DNA of 18,243 nucleotides. It comes from Massilia sp. UBA2604 (GTDB taxonomy: Bacteria; Pseudomonadota; Gammaproteobacteria; Burkholderiales; Burkholderiaceae_D). This document shows, in pieces, positions 1 to 7,192 of this stretch (positions within the stretch are counted from its first letter, which is position 1; the number at the start of each line of letters is the position of its first letter). Position numbers and translations under genes: made by a program. Below the pieces are notes generated by a model, which was given only the letters and a program-made list of their open reading frames with translations, was not told the DNA's origin and searched no databases. The stretch spans positions 1 through 18,243 of the forward strand of contig DDKG01000001.1 in the NCBI GenBank assembly GCA_002339265.1, given 5' to 3'.

Positions 1-1
1 C

Positions 2-910
2 CTGCTGGTCGAAGTGCGCGCGGTCTCGGTCAATCCGGTCGACACCAAGATCCGGCTGGGCGCCGCCGTCAGCGAGCCGCGCGTGCTGGGCTGGGACGCC
101 AGCGGCGTCGTGCGCGCCGTCGGCGCCAACGTCACCCTGTTCGCGCCGGGCGACGAAGTGTTCTACGCCGGCTCGATCGTCCGCCCCGGCTCCAACAGCC
201 AGTTCCAGACGGTCGACGAGCGCATCGTCGGCAGGAAGCCCGCCAATCTCGGCTTCGCCGAAGCGGCCGCCCTGCCCCTGACCTCGATCACGGCCTGGGA
301 GCTGCTGTTCGACCGCCTGCGCGTGCCGGAAGGCGGCGGTGAAGGCAAGTCGCTGCTGATCATCGGCGCCGGTGGCGGCGTCGGTTCGATCCTGACCCAG
401 CTCGCGCGCCGGCTCACCAAGCTGACCGTGATCGGCAGCGCCTCGCGCGACGCCACCCGCCAGTGGGTGACCAAGCTCGGGGCCCACCACACGGTCGACC
501 ACACCCGCCGCATGCAGCCGCAGCTCGAAGAGCTGGGCTTCACGAACGTCGACATCGTGATCAGCCTGACCCATACCGACCGCCACTACGAGGACATCAT
601 CGAGGCGCTGGCGCCGCAGGGCCAGCTGGCGCTGATCGACGATCCGGCCACGCTCGACGCTGTGCCGCTCAAGCGCAAGTCGATCTCGCTGCACTGGGAA
701 CTGATGTTCACCCGCTCGATGTTCGAGACGGTCGATATGGTGCGCCAGCACGGGCTGCTGAACCGGGTGGCGGCGATGATCGAGGACGGCACCCTGACCA
801 CGACCCTGGGTGAACACTTCGGCACGATCAACGCCGCCAACCTGCGCCGCGCCCACGCCCTCATCGAGAGCAACCGGGCGATCGGAAAAATCGTGCTCGA
901 AAACTTTTAA
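2..910 (+). CDS. Zinc-binding alcohol dehydrogenase family protein, 5' end outside window
   Basis: This is a medium-chain dehydrogenase/reductase of the quinone-reductase-like zinc-binding ADH family, presumed to be a cytosolic NAD(P)H-dependent oxidoreductase. The frame is open from base 2, and the first residues (LLVEVRAVSVNPVDTKIR) are the conserved GroES-like domain that normally sits some 30 residues into the protein. The true start therefore lies upstream, and the GTG at 14 is an internal valine. The Rossmann nucleotide-binding loop is the glycine-rich IIGAGGGVGS around bases 359-388. The tail IGKIVLENF is typical of the family. The stop is TAA at 908-910. A nitroreductase follows 47 bp downstream on the same strand, so co-transcription is possible. 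The substrate cannot be read from the sequence. Confidence 0.9.
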   Translation: MLVEVRAVSVNPVDTKIRLGAAVSEPRVLGWDASGVVRAVGANVTLFAPGDEVFYAGSIVRPGSNSQFQTVDERIVGRKPANLGFAEAAALPLTSITAWELLFDRLRVPEGGGEGKSLLIIGAGGGVGSILTQLARRLTKLTVIGSASRDATRQWVTKLGAHHTVDHTRRMQPQLEELGFTNVDIVISLTHTDRHYEDIIEALAPQGQLALIDDPATLDAVPLKRKSISLHWELMFTRSMFETVDMVRQHGLLNRVAAMIEDGTLTTTLGEHFGTINAANLRRAHALIESNRAIGKIVLENF

Positions 911-957
911 GGCGCAGATCGCTTAAGATCGTCGGATTCACAATCAGAAGGAGCACC

Positions 958-1611
958 ATGAATATCCTGTCGGCCGCACAAAAACGACATACCGCCAAAG
1001 CCTACGATGCGCAGCGCCGCATCCCCGAGGAAGTGATGCAGCAAGTGTACGACCTGCTGCGCAGCAGCCCGTCGTCGGTCAATTCGCAGCCGTGGCACTT
1101 CGTCGTCGCCAATACGCCGGAAGGCCGTGCGCGCATCGCCAAGGCGGCGCAGGGCGGCTATTCGTACAACGCGGCCAAGATCAACGATGCCTCGCACGTG
1201 ATCGTGCTGTGCTCGCGCATCGACATGGATGAGGCGCACCTGGAAGCCGTACTGGAACAGGAACAGCGCGACGGCCGCTTCCGCGACGCCGCCGCGCGTG
1301 CTGGCCAGGACGCCGGCCGCCGCGGCTACGTCAACCAGCACCGCTTCGGCGGCAAGGACGTGGCGCAGTGGCTCGAAAAGCAGGTCTACCTGGCGCTGGG
1401 CACCGCGCTGCTCGGCGCGGCCACGCTCGAGATCAACGCGACCCCGATGGAAGGCTTCGACCAGAAGATCCTGGACGAGGAGTTCGGCCTGAACGCGAAA
1501 GGCTTGAGCAGCCTGGTGCTGGTGAGCTTCGGCTATTCGTCGGAGAGCGACTTCAATGCCGGCCTGCCGAAATCGCGCCTGACGCAGGAAGCGACCTTCA
1601 CCTTCATCTGA
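958..1611 (+). CDS. nfsB: Oxygen-insensitive NAD(P)H nitroreductase, NfsB-like
   Basis: This FMN flavoprotein would carry out two-electron reduction of nitroaromatics and quinones with NAD(P)H in the cytosol. At 217 residues it matches the length of E. coli NfsB and aligns from end to end by eye. The FMN-contacting residues known for that enzyme are at the same positions: R10, H11 and K14 at the N-terminus, N71 and K74, and K205/R207 in the PKSR motif. The SSVNSQPWHF motif (around residues 40-48) and EGFD (165-168) are also conserved. Position 124, a phenylalanine in the E. coli substrate pocket, is tyrosine here, which may change substrate preference. An AGAAGGAG ribosome-binding site lies 6-7 bases before the ATG. 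A strong terminator follows the gene. Confidence 0.93.
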   Translation: MNILSAAQKRHTAKAYDAQRRIPEEVMQQVYDLLRSSPSSVNSQPWHFVVANTPEGRARIAKAAQGGYSYNAAKINDASHVIVLCSRIDMDEAHLEAVLEQEQRDGRFRDAAARAGQDAGRRGYVNQHRFGGKDVAQWLEKQVYLALGTALLGAATLEINATPMEGFDQKILDEEFGLNAKGLSSLVLVSFGYSSESDFNAGLPKSRLTQEATFTFI

Positions 1612-1623
1612 TCGTGCGATCTC

Positions 1624-1639
1624 GCCACCTGCGGGTGGC
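1624..1639 (+). repeat. Small hairpin preceding the terminator
   Basis: GCCACC and GGTGGC form a 6-bp stem around a four-base loop immediately after the nitroreductase stop codon and just before the rho-independent terminator. It may stabilise the 3' end of the nitroreductase mRNA. No T-tract follows it. Confidence 0.4.
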
Positions 1640-1643
1640 TTAT

Positions 1644-1677
1644 AAAAACGGCGTGCAGCGATGCGCGCCGTTTTTTT
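1644..1677 (+). terminator. Rho-independent terminator of the nitroreductase gene
   Basis: AAAACGGCGTGC pairs with GCGCGCCGTTTT as a 12-bp stem with one G-U wobble and a six-base loop, followed by seven thymines. The A-tract before the stem mirrors the T-tract, so it could work in both directions. It isolates the ADH/nitroreductase pair from the SDR genes downstream. Confidence 0.88.
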
Positions 1678-1682
1678 ATTTA

Positions 1683-1724
1683 CCCTCGATTTCGGCCTTA
1701 CTGCATGATGGCCTAAATTGAGGG
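1683..1724. repeat. 15-bp imperfect inverted repeat upstream of the first SDR
   Basis: The arms CCCTCGATTTCGGCC (1683-1697) and GGCCTAAATTGAGGG (1710-1724) match at 13 of 15 positions, with one of the two differences a G-U pair in RNA. They flank a 12-base spacer. No T-tract follows, so it is not an ordinary terminator. It lies 77 bp before the SDR start codon, where a regulator operator would be expected. The regulator is not in the window. Confidence 0.5.
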
Positions 1725-1800
1725 ATATACGACCAACGGGACATGATCCTCCTGCGTAGACTGTTTCCATCGACAACGAAACACCAACAAGGAGAACGAC

Positions 1801-2616
1801 ATGACCACGACCGCACAACCAAACACCGCCCTGATCACCGGCGCCTCGACCGGCATCGGCGCCCGCTACGCCCAGCGCCTGGCCGAACGCGGCTACGACT
1901 TGGTGCTGGTGGCGCGCAACCAGCAACGCCTCGAACAGGTCGCCGCCCGGCTGCGCGCCGAAACCGGCCGCAAGGTCGACATCCTGGCCGCCGACCTCAC
2001 GCAAAGCGCCGACCTGCGCCGCGTGGAAGAGCGCCTGGCAAGCGATGCATCGATCACCCTGCTGCTGAACAATGCCGGCCTGGGCGCCACCGCCAGCATG
2101 CTCGATTCGAGCGTCGAAGACCTCGACCGCATGATCGCCCTGAACGTGACGGCGCTGACCCGCCTGACGCGCGCCGTCGTGCCGCGCCTGGTGGCGCGCG
2201 GCCAGGGAACCATCATCAATATCTCGTCGATCGCCGCCGTCGCTCCTGAAGTGCTGAACGGTACCTACGGCGGCAGCAAGGCCTTCGTGCTGGCCCTCAC
2301 CCAGTCGCTGCAGCACGAAGTGGGCGGCAAGGGCATCCGGGTCCAGGCCGTGCTGCCGGGCGCCACCGCCACCGAATTCTGGGACCACGCCGGCGTGCCG
2401 GTCGCGCACCTGCCGCAAGAGATCGTGATGCACGTGGACGACATGGTCGATGCCGCGCTGGCCGGCCTCGATCAGGGCGAAGTCATCACCATTCCGGCCC
2501 TGCCGGACAGCGCCGACTGGGACGCGTTCGAAAACGCCCGCCGCGCGCTGGGGCCGAACCTGTCGCACACCAAGCCGGCGCCGCGCTATACCGCTGCCCT
2601 GACCGCAGCCGCCTGA
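1801..2616 (+). CDS. Short-chain dehydrogenase/reductase (SDR), DltE-like
   Basis: This is a classical SDR of 271 residues, a cytosolic NAD(P)(H)-dependent oxidoreductase. Visible motifs are the cofactor loop TGASTGIG (13-20), R39 after the second beta strand (usual for NADP preference), NNAG (90-93), the catalytic serine in INISS (about 142-143), and the YxxxK pair Y156/K160. An AAGGAG site starts 10 bases upstream of the ATG. A second SDR starts 29 bp downstream on the same strand, so the two are probably one transcript. A TAGACT hexamer at 1757-1762 could be its -10 box, but no convincing -35 accompanies it. The substrate is not recognisable. Confidence 0.9.
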   Translation: MTTTAQPNTALITGASTGIGARYAQRLAERGYDLVLVARNQQRLEQVAARLRAETGRKVDILAADLTQSADLRRVEERLASDASITLLLNNAGLGATASMLDSSVEDLDRMIALNVTALTRLTRAVVPRLVARGQGTIINISSIAAVAPEVLNGTYGGSKAFVLALTQSLQHEVGGKGIRVQAVLPGATATEFWDHAGVPVAHLPQEIVMHVDDMVDAALAGLDQGEVITIPALPDSADWDAFENARRALGPNLSHTKPAPRYTAALTAAA

Positions 2617-2645
2617 ACCTCATTGCCAATTCAACGGAGAACACC

Positions 2646-3407
2646 ATGCACATGACCGAAAACACCATCCTCATCACCGGCGGCACTTCGGGCATCGGCC
2701 GCGGCCTGGCGGAAGCCTTCCACAAGCTGGGCAATACCGTGATCATCGCGGGCCGCCGCAAGGCGTTGCTCGACGAGGTCATCAAGGCCAATCCGGGCAT
2801 GCACGCGGTGGAGCTGGACATCGCCGATCCTGCCAGCATCAAGCAGGTCGCGGCCCGGCTGACGCAGGACTTCCCGAACCTGAACGTCCTGGTCAACAAC
2901 GCCGGCATCATGCCCTTCGACGATGCGGCCGGCGCGGTCGACGAAGACACGATGCTGTCCACCGTCACCACCAACCTGCTGGGCCCCATCCGCATGAGTT
3001 CCGCGCTGCTGGGCCACCTGAAACAGCAGCCGCGCGCCACCATCATCAACAACACCTCGGTGCTGGCTTACGTGCCGCTGGCCTCGACCGCCGTGTATTC
3101 GGCCACCAAGGCGGCGCTGCACTCGTACACGCTGTCGCAGCGCTTCATGCTGCGCGACACCTCGGTGACCCTGCAGGAAATCGCCCCACCCTGGGTGAAC
3201 ACCGACCTTATCCACAAGGGCGACGATCCGCGCGCCATGCCGCTGGATGTCTTCATCGCCCAGACCATGGTCGGTCTCGCGACCGGCAAGGAAGAAGTGG
3301 TGGTGGAATCGGCCCAGCCGATGCGCGACAACGCGGGACCGGGCGAGCACAAGCTGGTGAACGAGTTCAATGCCTACCTGGCGGCGAATCCGATTCCGAC
3401 GCACTGA
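2646..3407 (+). CDS. Short-chain dehydrogenase/reductase (SDR), DltE-like, second of a tandem pair
   Basis: A 253-residue classical SDR with the cofactor loop TGGTSGIG (11-18), NNAGIM (84-89), catalytic S138 and the Y151/K155 pair. The spacing and the NNAGIMPFDD stretch resemble the DltE/COG3967 branch, whose members are NAD(P)-dependent oxidoreductases with mostly unassigned substrates. GGAG lies seven bases before the first ATG; a second ATG two codons later is an alternative start. It has diverged clearly from the preceding SDR, so the pair is not a recent duplication. It converges on the YdcF gene, with only 8 bp between stop codons and no obvious terminator. Confidence 0.9.
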   Translation: MHMTENTILITGGTSGIGRGLAEAFHKLGNTVIIAGRRKALLDEVIKANPGMHAVELDIADPASIKQVAARLTQDFPNLNVLVNNAGIMPFDDAAGAVDEDTMLSTVTTNLLGPIRMSSALLGHLKQQPRATIINNTSVLAYVPLASTAVYSATKAALHSYTLSQRFMLRDTSVTLQEIAPPWVNTDLIHKGDDPRAMPLDVFIAQTMVGLATGKEEVVVESAQPMRDNAGPGEHKLVNEFNAYLAANPIPTH

Positions 3408-3415
3408 GGAAGCGC

Positions 3416-4567
3416 TCAAGGATCGAGCGGATCCCAGGGATCGACCCGCAGCGAGCGCACCGACGGCGTGAATTCCACTTCGTACGGCGAATGGCGCTGC
3501 CCGACGGTGCCCGGATCGTAGCCGAGTTCCGCCGGATTGCGGGCCGCGAACTCGGGGCTCGAGATGTAGCGGCTCTGGCTGGCGTTGGCGACGATCAGCG
3601 TCGGCTTGTCGAGCGGCGCGCCCATCGCGTGCAGGCGCCGGGTGGCGTTGCGCAGATTGGTGGTGGTGTGGCGCGCATAGGGCTCGATCACGATGCGCTC
3701 GGCGGGAATCCCGAAGCGCTCGACCAGCGTCCTGCGCATCTCCACCGCCTCGACATACGTCGATCCTTTCGGATGCACGGCGGCGCCGCTGGTGATGATG
3801 AAGGCCACGTCGCCCTGGGCGAAGCGGCGCGCGGCCAGTTGCAGGTGCAGCTTGCTGCGTGCGCTGATCGAGAGCGCCGGATTCTCGGGGCCGACGCCGG
3901 GGATGATGATCGCCGAATACCGGTAGCGCTGCCAGTCGGTCTTCTTCGCCAGCGCGAACGGCGCCGCGTTGTGCGCCTCGTCGAGCGGTTCGAACAGCAC
4001 GGCGTCACGTCGCTCGTTGGCGTCGATGAGGGCGATGGCCAGCGCGATGCTGGGGTCCAGCCGCACCGCTGGATCATTCTTGCCGGCGTCGGCGAGCCAG
4101 ATCGCATCCGCGACCGATGTTTTGAAGCCGGCGCCGTCTACCGTCTCGACCGGACCGTCGATCTTCGGATAGCGCGGCTGGGTGCCGAAGCCGTAGTTCT
4201 GCAGCACGGCGTTCAGGCCGCGCAGCTCGCGCGCCACCTGGGCCCTGGCGCCGTCGTCGGCCATGCCTGGGAGCTTGCCGGATGCCGTCACGGCAGTGGC
4301 CAGCGCGTCCATCTCGGCCTCGGTCCAGGTGGCCGCCAGCAGCAGGCACTTGGGCGCCAGTTCGCAGGCGTCGATACGCTTCTTGCGCTGATCGAGCACG
4401 GCGGCCAGTGCGGCTGGCGCCCGCTCGGGCTGGATGGCCGACACCATCGGGAACATGCGGTCGGCCATCAGCTTCCAGTGGCGGTCGGCCGCTGGAGCGG
4501 CGTGCATGGGAAGCACGGTGGCCAGCGTGGCGACCGATGCGGCGGTGAGTATGAGGTGTTTGATCAT
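3416..4567 (-). CDS. Exported YdcF/ElyC/SanA-family (DUF218) protein with long N-terminal region
   Basis: A 383-residue protein with a probable signal peptide (positively charged MIKH, then a hydrophobic stretch to residues 18-27 ending AAPAA). The C-terminal half, about residues 216-345, is a DUF218 domain. It shows YSAIIIPGVGPE, an ITSGAAV strand and loop, the EA-MRRTLVERFGIP helix and the IEPYARHTTTNLRNA motif. The family is linked to envelope biogenesis and small-ligand binding, but its chemistry is mostly unknown. About 190 residues between signal and domain have no counterpart I recognise; they contain a C68/C74 pair that could form a disulfide in the periplasm. The ATG begins 4 bp after the receptor stop codon, so both are surely co-transcribed. 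Its ribosome-binding site is weak, suggesting translational coupling. Confidence 0.85.
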   Translation of the reverse strand: MIKHLILTAASVATLATVLPMHAAPAADRHWKLMADRMFPMVSAIQPERAPAALAAVLDQRKKRIDACELAPKCLLLAATWTEAEMDALATAVTASGKLPGMADDGARAQVARELRGLNAVLQNYGFGTQPRYPKIDGPVETVDGAGFKTSVADAIWLADAGKNDPAVRLDPSIALAIALIDANERRDAVLFEPLDEAHNAAPFALAKKTDWQRYRYSAIIIPGVGPENPALSISARSKLHLQLAARRFAQGDVAFIITSGAAVHPKGSTYVEAVEMRRTLVERFGIPAERIVIEPYARHTTTNLRNATRRLHAMGAPLDKPTLIVANASQSRYISSPEFAARNPAELGYDPGTVGQRHSPYEVEFTPSVRSLRVDPWDPLDP

Positions 4568-4571
4568 GCTG

Positions 4572-7082
4572 TTACCAAGCCTTGCTGATGGAGAAGCACG
4601 CGCTGCGGCCGAACACCGGACGGCCGTAGATCGCCACGCTATTGCCCTGGCCAGCCAGGGCGTCGGTGCGGGTATTGCCCTCGGTGAGGCCTTTTTCGTT
4701 CGTCAGGTTGTCGCCGGTGAGCTGGAACTGCCAGTCGCCGCGCGTGACGGTCAGGCCGGCGCCGATCGTGTGGAAAGACGGCAGCTCGGTCGCGTTGAAG
4801 AAGTCGACGTAGCGCTTGCCCATGTAGGCGACGCTGCCGTAGACGTCGACTGCGTTGCCGCCGATGTTGAAGCTGTAGCTTGGGCGGATATTGCCGAACA
4901 CCTTGGGCTGGCGGATCAGCTGGTTGCCGATGATGCGCGACGGGTCGGCGCCGGTGGCGCTGGCGAAGTCGCGGTATTCCGGTTCCTGCACCGTCAGCGA
5001 GGCGTTCACCACGAAGCGTTCGGTCACGTGCCAGGCGCCGTCGGCCTCGGCGCCCTGCACCACCGCCTTGCCATAGAACGGCACGGTCTGGTCATTGCGG
5101 CCGGTGACCGGATTGAAGGCCACGAACGAAGCGTTGAGCGGATCGAAGTTGGTGCGGAAGGCGGTCACGTACAGGTAGGAGCGGCCGAGGGTGGCCTTGA
5201 CGCCAACCTCGTACTGGTCGGCCTTGGTGGTCAGCACCAGCGGGTCGACCGACGAGGCCACGTTCATCGTCGGCGGCACTTCCAGGTGCGACACGCGCGC
5301 ATACCCGCCCAGGTTCGCGCTGAAGTCGTAGTTGGCGCCGAGGGTCCAGTTGGTGGTGCGTGGCTTGTAGACGTGCGACTGGCGCGCGCCGGTGAAGCGG
5401 CGCGTGGTGTCGTCGGCCAGGGTCGCGCCGTCGCCCAGGTTGGCCTGCGCGGTCAGCAGCGCGTAGCCGTCGTAGCGATAGCGTTCGGTGCGCACGCCGG
5501 CGTCCAGGCGCAGCTGGTCGTTCACGGTCCAGGTGTCGTTCAGGTACAGCGCGCCCATGCGCGCTTCGACGTCGCCCTGGTTCAGGGTGGTGGAGTAGCG
5601 CAGCACGCCGTTGTCGGTGACGGAGCCGAGCACCGCGCCCGAATCCGAGTACGCCACCAGGTCGAGGGTGCGCGGCCGGCCCTTCACTTCGATCAGCATG
5701 TCGTTGTAGACCGACTTGCTGGTGGTGCCGTAGGCGCTGGCGTAGAAGCCCGCCTTCACGTCATGGCTGCCCATGCCGGTCTCGAAGATGCGGGTCAGGT
5801 TGACGTCGGCCTGGTGCGAATAGAAGGTGGCGCCGGTCGCCCGGTACTGGCCCTGCATCACCAGGCCCGAGTCGGCGCCCGGGTCGTAGGCTTGCGCGCC
5901 ATTGCTGCCGGCGACCGCATAGCCCAGACGCGCGACAGGACCGAAGGCGGCCCTGGCCGGGGCCAGGAAGCCGTTGGCGAAGGTGGTAGCGTCAGCCGGG
6001 TTGGAGGTCGAATAGAAGGCGTCGAAATTCAGTTCGCCGCGGGTGGCGCCGGCCTTGGCCGACAACTGCCAGGCGCCCAGGTCGCCCTCGAACTGCAGGC
6101 CCAGGTTGCCGAATTCGAGATGGCGGCCGTCGGCCAGGTCGCGCGTTTCGGTCTGCAGGGCGCCGGCGCCGTTCAGGTATTGCTGCGGCACGCTGCGCAG
6201 GGCCGGCGAATTCATCGTGCCGTCGAAATAATCGATGTAGCGGTCGAGCGAGACGGCCGGGTTGCGCGGGTCCGAGACCGGGATCGGCAGGTAGAAGGTG
6301 TTGTGATCGTTCAGGTAGTTGGCGCTCAGCTTCCAGGTGCCGGCGTCCGTCACGCGCTTGATGTTGGCGCGGATCTGGCCGCCGCGGTCGTTCGGGAAGC
6401 CGTTGTCGCGGTGGCCGTCGTCCTCGCGGATGAAGCCGCCGATGGCGTAATAGGTCTTGTCGTCGATCTTGCCCGATTGGTAGGCGTCGAGGCGCTTCAG
6501 GCCGGTGGTGCCGACCGTGACCCGGGCCTTGCCCATGGTTTTCTCGGAACCGGTGACGGTGGTGTTGTTGACGATGGCCGCGGCCTGGCTGGCATAGATC
6601 GGCGCCGGCCCGCCGCGCACGATTTCCACGTTCCTGGTCATCAGGTCGTAGCGGTTCATGCTGTCGCCGCGGAAGAAGAAGCCGTTAATCTCGGTCATCA
6701 AAGGGAGCCCGTCCTGCTGGAACAGGGCGTAGCCGTCGTCGGTCGGGATGCCGCGGACGCGGGTCACGTTCTGCACTTCGCCGCCGGTCGCCTCGACCTG
6801 GATGCCGGGCATCTTGCCCAGCAGGTCGGCCATGTTCAGCGGCGCCAGTTTCTGGATATCGTTCTGCGACAGGGAGTTGACCGCATACGACACGTCGAAG
6901 CGGCGCTGCGGGCGTGCCGAGCCGGTGACCACCACCACCTGGGCGTCGGTGGCGGCGTCGGTCTCCTGGCTGGTGGCCGGCGTTGCCGCCGTGGGCGCTT
7001 CCTGGGCCATGGCGCAGGGGCCGAGGACGGCAAGGGCGCCGAGTGCGCAATGCAGCGCGAGGGTCATTCTGGTCTTGATCAT
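4572..7082 (-). CDS. TonB-dependent outer-membrane receptor
   Basis: An 836-residue outer-membrane gated beta-barrel that would import a scarce ligand using TonB energy. A signal peptide (about residues 1-26, ending AMA before QE) precedes a TonB-box-like VVVVTG at 49-54. A plug domain covers about 62-178, with MADLLGKMPGIQV, RVRGIP and the VEIVRGGPAPIYASQAAAIVN loop. The barrel runs to the end, with alternating aromatic strands and the TLGRSYLYVTAF and LTGDNLTNEKG signatures. The terminal residue is tryptophan rather than the usual phenylalanine. The receptor is the first gene of a leftward operon with the DUF218 gene and is divergent from a ROK regulator. A permease two genes away suggests coordinated uptake. 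The ligand is unknown; sugar-like is an inference from the ROK and GPH neighbours. Confidence 0.93.
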   Translation of the reverse strand: MIKTRMTLALHCALGALAVLGPCAMAQEAPTAATPATSQETDAATDAQVVVVTGSARPQRRFDVSYAVNSLSQNDIQKLAPLNMADLLGKMPGIQVEATGGEVQNVTRVRGIPTDDGYALFQQDGLPLMTEINGFFFRGDSMNRYDLMTRNVEIVRGGPAPIYASQAAAIVNNTTVTGSEKTMGKARVTVGTTGLKRLDAYQSGKIDDKTYYAIGGFIREDDGHRDNGFPNDRGGQIRANIKRVTDAGTWKLSANYLNDHNTFYLPIPVSDPRNPAVSLDRYIDYFDGTMNSPALRSVPQQYLNGAGALQTETRDLADGRHLEFGNLGLQFEGDLGAWQLSAKAGATRGELNFDAFYSTSNPADATTFANGFLAPARAAFGPVARLGYAVAGSNGAQAYDPGADSGLVMQGQYRATGATFYSHQADVNLTRIFETGMGSHDVKAGFYASAYGTTSKSVYNDMLIEVKGRPRTLDLVAYSDSGAVLGSVTDNGVLRYSTTLNQGDVEARMGALYLNDTWTVNDQLRLDAGVRTERYRYDGYALLTAQANLGDGATLADDTTRRFTGARQSHVYKPRTTNWTLGANYDFSANLGGYARVSHLEVPPTMNVASSVDPLVLTTKADQYEVGVKATLGRSYLYVTAFRTNFDPLNASFVAFNPVTGRNDQTVPFYGKAVVQGAEADGAWHVTERFVVNASLTVQEPEYRDFASATGADPSRIIGNQLIRQPKVFGNIRPSYSFNIGGNAVDVYGSVAYMGKRYVDFFNATELPSFHTIGAGLTVTRGDWQFQLTGDNLTNEKGLTEGNTRTDALAGQGNSVAIYGRPVFGRSACFSISKAW

Positions 7083-7117
7083 GGGATTGTCCTGGATGGA
7101 AGAAAGTCAACATGACC

Positions 7118-7123
7118 AGCATA
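7118..7123 (-). promoter_or_regulatory. Putative -10 box of the receptor operon
   Basis: On the minus strand TATGCT lies 35 bases before the receptor ATG. The expected -35 position (about 7141-7146) has no TTGACA-like sequence and overlaps the ROK palindrome. The receptor SD (AGGA, plus-strand 7090-7093) is seven bases before its ATG. Confidence 0.45.
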
Positions 7124-7133
7124 GGGACCGTTT

Positions 7134-7162
7134 TTGACCGGATTATTTATTACTCGTAAAAT
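7134..7162 (+). promoter_or_regulatory. Sigma-70-type promoter of the ROK regulator gene
   Basis: TTGACC (7134-7139) and TAAAAT (7157-7162) are each one base from consensus and are separated by exactly 17 bp. Transcription would start near 7169, leaving a leader of about 24 bases that contains the GAGG ribosome-binding site (7181-7184). The -10 box lies inside the palindrome at 7143-7168, which predicts autoregulation. Confidence 0.7.
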
Positions 7163-7168
7163 AAATAA
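7143..7168. promoter_or_regulatory. Putative ROK-regulator operator (9-8-9 AT-rich palindrome)
   Basis: The arms TTATTTATT (7143-7151) and AATAAATAA (7160-7168) are perfect inverted complements around an 8-base core with CG at the exact centre. AT-rich arms about this far apart are characteristic of operators for ROK repressors such as NagC and Mlc. The site covers the -10 of the adjacent ROK gene and the -35 region of the divergent receptor operon, so one bound dimer could control both. Confidence 0.7.
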
Positions 7169-7192
7169 AATCAATACAACGAGGTTCGGCTG

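Noticed and set aside
14..16. GTG at position 14 as the start of the first gene
   Set aside because: The conserved domain is already under way upstream of it and the frame is open to base 2, so the gene is cut by the window edge.
907..2568. A 553-codon open frame on the - strand over the nitroreductase and first SDR
   Set aside because: It covers two conserved + strand genes and the terminator between them, and shows no family resemblance.
1801..3407. The tandem SDR genes as a recent gene duplication
   Set aside because: Beyond the cofactor and catalytic motifs the two proteins differ throughout, including the C-terminal substrate regions.
4434..7115. An 893-codon open frame on the + strand opposite the TonB-dependent receptor
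   Set aside because: Its translation is low-complexity Ala/Gly/Val/Arg/His-rich with no domain. It is the usual antisense shadow of a GC-rich gene, while the opposite strand encodes a complete receptor.
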